12,032 nt of DNA, from the NCBI GenBank assembly GCA_945492935.1, contig CALYVE010000020.1, positions 1-12,032 of the forward strand, in the 5' to 3' direction. The DNA is from an uncultured Lachnospiraceae bacterium (lineage in GTDB: Bacteria; Bacillota; Clostridia; Lachnospirales; Lachnospiraceae). How positions within the stretch are numbered: position 1 is the stretch's first letter; every line of letters begins with the position of its first letter. The notes under the pieces were generated by a model, which worked only from the letters and a program-made list of their open reading frames with translations, had not been told where the DNA came from and ran no database searches. Made by a program: the position numbers and the translations under genes. Below are positions 6,267 to 12,032 of the stretch, piece after piece.

Positions 6267-7474
6267 ACCTGCATTACTACAAGTGATCCCACATCTACCG
6301 GCTTACCATCAACAAGCATAATCGCCTTCTTTACAATATCGTCTGTTTCATGATCCTCATACTCCTTAATTGTAACCTGAAGGTTTGTATTAAGAATATA
6401 ATCAGCAAAGTTGAACATACACGCAAATGGTGTATCTTTTTCAACAGATGCTGTAAATGCAGGTACATATTCCACAAAATTAACCTTTCTTCCAAGGAGC
6501 GATGCCTCAGGCTTACCATCAATACCCATATTCACTCTCGCAATTGGCTGACCGTTGTTATCAGTCATAGCAGCAAACTTATTGTAGTATGTAGCCTTTT
6601 TCATGTACCATTCTGTACCTGACTCGTATGCTTCCGGAAGTGCACCCTCTGCAGCACATAAGTCCTTATATGTTAGATCATTACCTTCTGTAATATTGAT
6701 AGTCTGACCATCCGGTACCGTAACAGTAAGAATACCTACAGGCATATTATTCTCTGCACCAGTACCATTAAATGTTGCATCCTCAATAGCCTTAACCATT
6801 GCATCTGCAATGTTCTTTGCTATAGTGTTCTCAAATACATCTAATGTAACATTGTCTACGGCAACCGATACTGCAACAACACATCTAAGCTTATGATACG
6901 TAAATGTAATTGAACCAAGCGTCTTTTTCTGCTTATCAGAACCACCTCTCTCACTGGTCCATGTTGCAGTAGGTTTCGCTGCAGATGTTGGTACTGACAC
7001 TCCTCCCTTATAGAATGTCTTAGTAAGCTTCGCATATACTCCACCTACATTCTCAAGCTTCTCGATAATCTTATTGATGATTGTTGTAGGTATTACAGCT
7101 CCGGTATCAGCTGTTGTTGTGTACTGATCTGAATTCTTGAATTCCGTTGGAATCTGAACTCCCTTTGTTACAAAGTTCATAAATGCCTTACGGTATTCAA
7201 TATCATTGTCCTGCACCTCAAATGCTGCAACTAATGCATCATTATTAAGTACACTCTTTACAGATGCTGCACCCTTAAGCGCCTCAATATTGGAAATCTT
7301 TTCAGTGTATTCAGCATACTCATTGTCGAATATCTCAACATCCTTAAGCTTTGCCTCATAACCTTCAATGTCACCATCTCCAACCAGCTTTTCTGCTTCG
7401 TCAAGCATAGAGTTTCTATACTCAACCATGTCGGCCTTGCTGCCGAACTTCTTAATTACGTTCATGAATTTCAT
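6254..7474 (-). CDS. HK97-fold major capsid protein, 406 aa (0-frame product)
   Basis: ATG 7474 overlaps the protease stop as ATGA, with GAGGAG upstream. Residues 1 to about 70 (MKFMNVIKKFGSKADMVEYR onward) are charged and coiled-coil-like, matching the delta/scaffold domain that HK97-type phages remove during maturation. The mature-like part starts near residue 100. It includes YTTTADTGAVIPTTIINKII and the E-loop-like TWTSERGGSDKQKKTLGSIT, followed by ATFNGTGAENNMPVGILT, a signature stretch of phage capsid (HK97 family) proteins. The C-terminus is VGSLVVMQVKNS. The upstream ClpP-like protease supports proteolytic head maturation. The final codons carry a slippery heptamer, so a minority of chains may be extended to 458 aa. 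Confidence 0.96.
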   Translation of the reverse strand: MKFMNVIKKFGSKADMVEYRNSMLDEAEKLVGDGDIEGYEAKLKDVEIFDNEYAEYTEKISNIEALKGAASVKSVLNNDALVAAFEVQDNDIEYRKAFMNFVTKGVQIPTEFKNSDQYTTTADTGAVIPTTIINKIIEKLENVGGVYAKLTKTFYKGGVSVPTSAAKPTATWTSERGGSDKQKKTLGSITFTYHKLRCVVAVSVAVDNVTLDVFENTIAKNIADAMVKAIEDATFNGTGAENNMPVGILTVTVPDGQTINITEGNDLTYKDLCAAEGALPEAYESGTEWYMKKATYYNKFAAMTDNNGQPIARVNMGIDGKPEASLLGRKVNFVEYVPAFTASVEKDTPFACMFNFADYILNTNLQVTIKEYEDHETDDIVKKAIMLVDGKPVDVGSLVVMQVKNS

Positions 7475-8178
7475 AACTTTTCTCCTCTCATTCTTTCTAT
7501 TTTTATTCTGTTACGTAATATTAAAATATCCGGTTCATTCTTCTGAATGTCCGGATTTTTAACCTGATTTCTTATGCGTTCCTTTGTTTCGTCACTTAAT
7601 ATGTTAACGAACGGAGTCGCATTATATAAACTTTTACCTGTGAGTGTATCATTTTTGTCTCCTATGATTTCATCACAGAAACCTAGCTCTCTCGCTCTAA
7701 CAGCATCCATCCAGGTTTCTTCATTCATTAGATCTAATAATTCCTGTTCACTCATTCCAGTTTTCAAACGATACGTGTTAGAGATTGTTTTGTTAGCAAC
7801 CTGAAGTATCTGCGATGCTTTGTCCATCACATTATAGTCTCCCTCAGCATATGACGAAACATTATGGATCATATATTGAGCACCTGCTGCCATTCTTGTT
7901 ATATTGGCTCCGCAACACACTACTGTTGCTATCGATGCCGCAATTCCAACTACATCAGCAATTGTTTTTCCTCTATACCGTGAAATTAAATAATTAATCT
8001 CATTCCCGGCAAATACATCTCCGCCTCCAGAGTTTACCAAAAACGTAATATCATCTCCGTTCGCCTCCTTCAATGCATTTTCAATATCCTTCGGACATGT
8101 GGCATCATAACCTAACCAATCATATATCCATTTATCTTCGCTCGCTACGATTGTACCCCTAATAGATATATCCTTCAC
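7471..8178 (-). CDS. ClpP-like prohead maturation protease, 235 aa
   Basis: Translation starts at GTG 8178, which shares its G with the portal stop (TAGTG); GGAGGGG lies upstream. The ClpP fold is visible. ITFLVNSGGGDVFAGNEINY (residues 44-63) matches the substrate-binding 'NSxGG' strand. VVGIAASIATVVCCGA holds the probable nucleophile Ser82. YMIHNVSSYAEGD holds the probable catalytic His105. ETWMDAVRARELGFCDEI (from about 154) carries the likely third residue, Asp158, and the usual C-terminal helix. In HK97-like and related phages this enzyme is packaged in the prohead and cleaves the capsid N-terminal domain and itself. The remainder is charged and may be a removable tail. The gene is translationally coupled on both sides. 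Confidence 0.93.
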   Translation of the reverse strand: MKDISIRGTIVASEDKWIYDWLGYDATCPKDIENALKEANGDDITFLVNSGGGDVFAGNEINYLISRYRGKTIADVVGIAASIATVVCCGANITRMAAGAQYMIHNVSSYAEGDYNVMDKASQILQVANKTISNTYRLKTGMSEQELLDLMNEETWMDAVRARELGFCDEIIGDKNDTLTGKSLYNATPFVNILSDETKERIRNQVKNPDIQKNEPDILILRNRIKIERMRGEKL

Positions 8179-9344
8179 TATTCATCCCCTCCTTCCTTGA
8201 GTTTTCCAGTATCTTTTCTAAGCAATGCTACATCTCCACCATCGATTGGTTCCAGATTGAAGTAATATCTTACTTCGTTAGGTGTCATAATACCGCGGTC
8301 GACCATTGTAACAAGCTGAAGCTTGGTTGACATTGAAGCATATGTAAGATTACTAGTTTCAAATATGATTTTGTTTCCGAAGGCCCTTTCTTTTCTTGTA
8401 AACAGCTTCCGGGTAAATTCATTTGACATCTGTGTTGCAATCGGTTCAATTACATTTTCGTAATATGCTACCCACTCGTTCTCATTAAATGTAGAATTTA
8501 TGATTTTTTCGTTTGTTCCAAAAAATTCATATACTCTTTTAGTTGATCTGTCTGTTTGTTCTGCGTTTGGCACAAAATCCGAAGTGCTAACCTGCTGGAT
8601 GTCTGCCTTTGAATCAACTGCTGCAACTCCCGCACTAGATGATGACATTGCAAGGTAATTGTCTGCAAATTCCTGAGCATTTTTTTTCAAATCCTCCGGT
8701 CTCATCGATGTAGTAAATTTCAAAAGCCATCTAATTACTGCACTATTTTTTATTGCATGTACAATACCCTGGTCTATAGTGTTTACTACATTCATTACAG
8801 GTGAAAGTGCCTGCGTTGGATCATCTCCGAATAGTTCATTGTTTGTAAAATCATCCCTTAAATGTATGATATCTTTGTATGCAAACATTTTTATTTTTCC
8901 ATTCTGAAGATAAAATCTCAGGTATAATTCATTGTTAACATATTTTGCCTCAACGCTGCTACACATTATTGGATATAATCCGACAGGATGTTCAAATGCA
9001 TCTCTAAGTATTAATATAAATGCGTTATTATTAAGCGCTAGCTGATTTGATACCTTTTCAATCATCATCTGGAATGACATATACTCGTTCGGTTCTTCAA
9101 GCATCATTCGTATGTATGTTACCGGATTAGACTCTATGTGCTTACCTTCTTCTGTAATGGTTTCCCTAATATGCTTAGCTACCATCTTTCCAAGTGCCTT
9201 AGTCCTTGGCTTGATGCATGATCTTACAATGTCGGAATAGTAAAGTTTTCCATTCCACGCATAAAATCCGTTACCAACATCTGTAATCATCTTGTAGATT
9301 GCTTCTGATGAAACATTCTTTTGCTTTTTATTGAATAATCCCAT
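8178..9344 (-). CDS. Phage portal protein, HK97 family, 388 aa
   Basis: ATG 9344 follows AAAGGAAGGAC. The protein shows HK97-family portal features in order. SDIVRSCIKPRTKALGKMVA (from about residue 38) is the early helix. NEYMSFQMMIEKVSNQLALN with NNAFILILRD is the strand-helix of the wing. KDIIHLRDDFTNNELFGDDP matches the conserved 'ihir…' plus 'G.spl' region, followed by LSPVMNVVNTIDQGIVHAIK. NEKIINSTFNENEWVAYYEN leads into the IEPIATQMSNEFTRKLFTRK helix. Near the end comes the conserved MVDRGIMTPNEVRYYFNLEP. Twelve copies form the DNA channel at one head vertex, bind the terminase during packaging and later the connector. The length is typical. Confidence 0.95.
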   Translation of the reverse strand: MGLFNKKQKNVSSEAIYKMITDVGNGFYAWNGKLYYSDIVRSCIKPRTKALGKMVAKHIRETITEEGKHIESNPVTYIRMMLEEPNEYMSFQMMIEKVSNQLALNNNAFILILRDAFEHPVGLYPIMCSSVEAKYVNNELYLRFYLQNGKIKMFAYKDIIHLRDDFTNNELFGDDPTQALSPVMNVVNTIDQGIVHAIKNSAVIRWLLKFTTSMRPEDLKKNAQEFADNYLAMSSSSAGVAAVDSKADIQQVSTSDFVPNAEQTDRSTKRVYEFFGTNEKIINSTFNENEWVAYYENVIEPIATQMSNEFTRKLFTRKERAFGNKIIFETSNLTYASMSTKLQLVTMVDRGIMTPNEVRYYFNLEPIDGGDVALLRKDTGKLKEGGDE

Positions 9345-9357
9345 GTCCTTCCTTTCT

Positions 9358-9373
9358 GTTGCACCGGTGCAAC
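9358..9373. repeat. Perfect 16-bp palindrome before the portal gene
   Basis: GTTGCACCGGTGCAAC reads identically on both strands. It fills half of the 32-nt gap between the large terminase stop and the portal start, ending 5-6 nt before the portal Shine-Dalgarno. On the plus strand it is followed by TTTTT, so GTTGCA-CCGG-TGCAAC could act as a small intrinsic terminator of antisense transcripts. On the coding strand it could fold next to the portal ribosome binding site or be a binding site for a dimeric protein. Function is unknown. Confidence 0.6.
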
Positions 9374-9376
9374 TTT

Positions 9377-11065
9377 TTAAATCATCGACAAGTATTCCTC
9401 CATGTTTCTCTCATAAACTACATAAGCATCCAGCAGTCCGGCCATACCATCTATACGTCTGGTTCCCATATGCCCTTTCGATGGCTGAATATTGTCGTTT
9501 TTATCAACATCTATCGAAGTGTTACCAAGGCACCACTTCAGGATAGGATTGTTGTTGTATATAATTAATTTCTTGTCAAGGTCAGCCCCAAGAGATTTCA
9601 TTGGACTTGAAAGAGTTTTCTTTCCCTGAATAACCGGCTCCATAACCGACGCTCCAAATGTGTTTTTCATATCCTCGACAAAATAAGTAGCCGACCATGA
9701 ATCATAGCCGACTTTATAGATATATATGTCTAATTGTTCTTGAACTTCCTGGAACCATTGAACCACATACTTGTAATGAACTTTGTTTCCCGGGCAAGTT
9801 CTTAATAGTCCCTGCTTTTCCCAGAGGTCATATGGTATCTTGTCTTCTCGTACTCTCTTTTCGAGTATGTCTTCCGGAAGCCAATACATTTGTAGAACAT
9901 AGAATCTTGGATCTCCAGGTACCCTGAACATAATTGTTGCATTGGTTAAATCTGTTGTGCTTGATAAATCACAACCACCGATTCCATATCGAGGCTTTAA
10001 TTTTGCAAGGTCAAATGTCTCGGTATTGTTAAGCTGCTCAAAAGTCAGCCAAGCTTCTGATGAAGTCTCCCGTATATTAAACTCCTTACATACAAGGTTT
10101 TTAACAAGTGCCGGATTCTCGAGAGCGTTTTTAACCTTCCGCTCCAGGTACTCCCATTTCTTAGTTACTCCAAGGTTAGGATTAGCTTCAATCCACTTCG
10201 TCTTGTCCGTCCATTCCTTACGCTCATTCAGCTCGTAAATGAATGGAAATACATGAATATCTTTGTAGCCCGAATCATCAAATAATCCGTTTATGATTCG
10301 TTCACATTCCTCATATTTCTGATCGTAAATATCCTCTCGTATGGTTCCTGCTGTTGATGTAATATAAATAAGCGGCTGTGTTCTTGCTGAAACTCCATCC
10401 GCTAATATGTCATATAATGCTTTACCATTCTTCCACTGATGAATCTCATCAAGCAAAGCACAGTGTATATTGAGACCATCCAAGCTGTCTGAGTCACTTG
10501 CCAGAGGCTTGAAAGTTCCATTGTTGTAATCTTCTGAAGATAAATCTGCTACTCTCGGTTTTATTCTTTTGAGTAACGACTTACTCTTTCTTACCATTCT
10601 GGAAGATTCTGTCCATATAATCTTAGCCTGGTCTCTTTTTGTTGCTGCCGAATATACCTGTGGTCCTTTCTCACCATCTGCAATAAGCATGTAAATACCA
10701 ACTATTGATGCAAGCAATGATTTACCATTCTTTTTACCTACTATCAGAATTGATTCCTGACAGGTTCTGTAACCTCTTGAATCTACAAATCCGAATACTG
10801 CTGCCAGGTGTGCTTTTTCCCAAAGCTCTAATACTACCGGCCGCCCTGCTCCTTTTCCGGAGCTGATGCAGCAGTAGTTTTCAGCAAATTCTAAGATATG
10901 ATTTCCTCGTTTTGAATCATATCTCATTTCTGGTATTGGATTATATATTCTGTCAACAAGATATTTATACCATTGACGTGTTTTTCTACATACTGTTATA
11001 CTTCCTCTCTCAATCTTCTCCCAATATTCCAGGATTGGATTGTAGCTTAACGGATATCTGAGCAT
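9377..11065 (-). CDS. terL: Terminase large subunit, 562 aa
   Basis: ATG 11065 directly follows the small terminase stop (TAAATG). The ATPase domain shows Walker A VGKKNGKS (residues 109-116), Walker B LLDEIH (204-209, with D206/E207), and coupling motif ITSTAG (235-240). The nuclease domain shows GGCDLSSTTDLTNA with a likely metal ligand at D366, a second acidic site VGYDSW near 455, and a C-terminal RRIDGMAGLLDAYVV with D539/D546. This is the Terminase_1/YmfN-like group found in HK97-type phages, and 562 aa is normal for it. The enzyme pumps DNA through the portal and cuts concatemers, with the small subunit and here probably the HNH nuclease as partners. Confidence 0.96.
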   Translation of the reverse strand: MLRYPLSYNPILEYWEKIERGSITVCRKTRQWYKYLVDRIYNPIPEMRYDSKRGNHILEFAENYCCISSGKGAGRPVVLELWEKAHLAAVFGFVDSRGYRTCQESILIVGKKNGKSLLASIVGIYMLIADGEKGPQVYSAATKRDQAKIIWTESSRMVRKSKSLLKRIKPRVADLSSEDYNNGTFKPLASDSDSLDGLNIHCALLDEIHQWKNGKALYDILADGVSARTQPLIYITSTAGTIREDIYDQKYEECERIINGLFDDSGYKDIHVFPFIYELNERKEWTDKTKWIEANPNLGVTKKWEYLERKVKNALENPALVKNLVCKEFNIRETSSEAWLTFEQLNNTETFDLAKLKPRYGIGGCDLSSTTDLTNATIMFRVPGDPRFYVLQMYWLPEDILEKRVREDKIPYDLWEKQGLLRTCPGNKVHYKYVVQWFQEVQEQLDIYIYKVGYDSWSATYFVEDMKNTFGASVMEPVIQGKKTLSSPMKSLGADLDKKLIIYNNNPILKWCLGNTSIDVDKNDNIQPSKGHMGTRRIDGMAGLLDAYVVYERNMEEYLSMI

Positions 11066-11488
11066 TTAATCACGCCCTTTAACAAAATCGTCAAATCCAT
11101 CATCCTTAACAGGAACAGCTGATGTCTTAGGCATACAGTCCATTAATATCTTCATTGCCTGCGTCTGCTTCTGCGACATCTGCAGATATAATTGAGCATC
11201 CGGACTCTGCTTGGTTCCATATTGATTTTCACCATTCTTATATTCACAGGTAGTTCCGTCTCTGACGATGTTCTCACGCAAGTCCTGCATGGTTACTGTC
11301 AAGAAAGCCACATCTTCAATAGTCGTCTGTACTAACTTTTTCTTATTTTCGTCAATTTCCTTAAACAAGCGCTTAAGTCTTCCTATCTCTTTCTTAATTC
11401 TTTTTTGTTTATCCAAATACTCGCAAATACTGTCTCTTTTTGACTCTCTTCGAATTTCCTCTTTGAGGAATTCATCTTCATTTACCAT
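11066..11488 (-). CDS. terS: Terminase small subunit, P27-like, 140 aa
   Basis: Two starts are possible: GTG 11497 and ATG 11488. ATG 11488 is preferred because a run of eight G ends 8 nt upstream and serves as the ribosome binding site; the GTG overlaps that run. The protein begins MVNEDEFLKEEIRRESKRDS. A long basic-acidic helical part follows (RIKKEIGRLKRLFKEIDENK), then TTIEDVAFLTVTMQDLRENI. The C-terminal part, SPDAQLYLQMSQKQTQAMKI, resembles the P27 family pattern in which a substrate helix precedes the multimerisation region. The protein recognises pac/cos DNA and delivers it to the large subunit. The family assignment leans on position directly before terL. Confidence 0.82.
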   Translation of the reverse strand: MVNEDEFLKEEIRRESKRDSICEYLDKQKRIKKEIGRLKRLFKEIDENKKKLVQTTIEDVAFLTVTMQDLRENIVRDGTTCEYKNGENQYGTKQSPDAQLYLQMSQKQTQAMKILMDCMPKTSAVPVKDDGFDDFVKGRD

Positions 11489-11496
11489 CGTAACCA

Positions 11497-11504
11497 CCCC
11501 CCCC
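11497..11504 (-). promoter_or_regulatory. G8 tract serving as ribosome binding site of terS
   Basis: AAGGGGGGGG precedes the terS start by 8 nt (from its end to ATG 11488). A run of eight G is long for this AT-rich DNA. Changes in run length would alter spacing to the start. Reading it as the Shine-Dalgarno decides for ATG 11488 over GTG 11497, whose first base belongs to the run. Confidence 0.6.
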
Positions 11505-11519
11505 TTATGATGACTTGTG

Positions 11520-11566
11520 TGTTAAATCATTCCCCGCCCAACGGTCTCCCTTAGATAAATATCTAA
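11520..11566. other. Candidate cos (cohesive end) region between HNH and terS
   Basis: On the coding strand this gap reads through GGGAGACCGTTGGGCGGGGA (11550-11531), far more G-rich than its surroundings. It is flanked on the HNH side by the inverted repeat TTAGATA-TT-TATCTAA (11566-11551), which overlaps the HNH stop. It is non-coding and lies beside the terminase genes, where cos usually sits. Gram-positive cos phages with an HNH partner commonly have G-rich 3' overhangs. No cut position can be assigned from sequence alone. Confidence 0.4.
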
Positions 11567-11913
11567 TATTTTTTAGGGGGGAGTATATCAATATCTCTTA
11601 ATGATATTGGTTGTCCAGCTTCATCAAAACAGAATAATGGTTTGTATTTACTTTTGTTTCCTATACCGTGTCCATCGAACTGATCGTGACATTTTTTACA
11701 AACGTACTCCAAGTAATCATGATTGAGTGCAATCTCCGGATTGTTTATGTTGTCCTCTGTCAATATTATCTTGTGATGCACTATGTATCCTGCTGCCTCA
11801 TGGCATTCTTCACATAAACCACCATCAATCATGATTCTGTCTGCGATATATGAATCCTTGCAAAGCTTCCATCCTTTTCTGTTATAAAACTTTTTAGCAA
11901 ACTCTTTAGCCAT
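11563..11913 (-). CDS. HNH endonuclease associated with DNA packaging, 116 aa
   Basis: The open frame begins at 11961, but the preferred start is ATG 11913 with GAGAGGGG upstream; the extra 16 codons would run through a hairpin. From that start the protein begins MAKEFAKKFYNRKGWKLCKD. The HNH finger is complete: CEEC (C34, C37), the catalytic-region VHHKIIL (H46-H47), N64 in ALNHDYLEYV, and CKKCHDQF with C72, C75 and H76. The two cysteine pairs are the zinc-binding type of phage HNH. Such nucleases next to terminase genes are required with the terminase for cos cleavage in HK97-like phages. A free-standing homing-type HNH is less likely given the position at the start of the packaging block. 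Confidence 0.93.
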   Translation of the reverse strand: MAKEFAKKFYNRKGWKLCKDSYIADRIMIDGGLCEECHEAAGYIVHHKIILTEDNINNPEIALNHDYLEYVCKKCHDQFDGHGIGNKSKYKPLFCFDEAGQPISLRDIDILPPKKY

Positions 11914-11936
11914 GTTTTTCCCCTCTCCCAAAGCTC

Positions 11937-11972
11937 GAGAAGCTCCTACATGAATCATCATGCAAGAGCTTC
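11937..11972. repeat. Long hairpin upstream of the HNH gene
   Basis: GAGAAGCTC (from 11937) and GAGCTTCTC (ending 11972) are perfect 9-bp inverted arms. Inside them CATG and CATG can add four further pairs around an AATCAT loop, with a 3x3 internal loop between the two stems. No T-tract follows on either strand, so an intrinsic terminator is not supported. It lies 23 nt before the chosen HNH start and may be an RNA leader structure or a protein site. Confidence 0.5.
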
Positions 11973-12032
11973 TCTATCACGTCGGAGGTTCAATTAAGTA
12001 CTAATTGACACTACCAATATAACATATTATTT
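11973..12032. other. Short AT-rich stretch at the window edge, no gene seen
   Basis: No reading frame is convincing here. The inverted repeat CAATTA-AGTAC-TAATTG (11991-12007) is operator-like. TTGACA (12005-12010) on the plus strand resembles a -35 box directed out of the window, but the matching -10 position falls on the last bases and cannot be judged. The stretch may be the end of an intergenic region upstream of the packaging operon. Confidence 0.3.

Noticed and set aside
11914..11961. Longer HNH start at 11961
   Set aside because: The added residues run through the hairpin arms, and ATG 11913 has a good purine-rich ribosome binding site.
11937..11990. tRNA-like fold upstream of the HNH gene
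   Set aside because: The hairpin has no acceptor stem, T-loop GTTC motif or anticodon arm arrangement of a tRNA.
12005..12032. Plus-strand promoter with TTGACA
   Set aside because: At 17-nt spacing the -10 box would be cut by the window end, and TATTAT lies at only 14 nt, so no promoter can be supported.
1..12032. CRISPR array, insertion sequence, rRNA or defence island
   Set aside because: No regularly spaced repeats, transposase motifs or RNA gene signatures were seen; the window is filled by virion genes.

Overview
This window is the head-and-tail morphogenesis block of a siphovirus with HK97-type packaging, either a prophage or a free phage. Every supportable gene lies on the minus strand, so the block reads from high to low coordinates. 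The DNA is AT-rich. Ribosome binding sites are strong and Gram-positive in style (AAGGAGG, AAGGAAGG, GAGGGGG). Together with the protein types, this suggests a Bacillota host, probably a Clostridia/Lachnospiraceae-like bacterium. The host assignment is inference.

Layout in transcription order. At 12032-11914 there is a leader with two inverted repeats. The packaging genes follow: HNH nuclease (11563-11913), a short G-rich gap that may hold cos, P27-like small terminase (11066-11488) and large terminase (9377-11065). The head genes are portal (8178-9344), ClpP-like prohead protease (7471-8178) and HK97-fold major capsid (6254-7474). After the capsid comes a 53-codon frame (6099-6260) with no ordinary start codon of its own. 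The neck and tail-completion genes are head-tail connector (5817-6095), head closure (5455-5784), HK97 gp10-like (5025-5480) and tail terminator (4669-5025). The tail genes are tail tube (4037-4666), tail chaperones G and GT (3408-4018), tape measure (678-3404) and the start of the distal tail protein (1-677, cut by the window edge). Genes are packed with 0-30 nt gaps or 1-26 nt overlaps, as in a single late operon.

The most interesting signal is at the end of the major capsid gene. The last sense codons contain the slippery heptamer A AAA AAC. Seven nucleotides further on begins a perfect 11-bp stem closing a 76-nt loop. A -1 slip would bypass the capsid stop and append the 53-codon frame, which resembles an HeH/LEM-like (Rho-N/SAP-type) small helical domain. 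This would be a minor 458-residue capsid form, comparable in principle to T7 gp10B. A second -1 site of the same architecture (A AAT TTT, 6-nt spacer, hairpin) lies between the tail chaperone frames, where frameshifting is expected. The phage would then use programmed frameshifting in both its head and its tail modules. Other non-coding structure includes a 12-bp terminator-like hairpin between the connector and head-closure genes, a perfect 16-bp palindrome before the portal gene, and a possible cos site. The antisense reading frames on the plus strand look like shadows.
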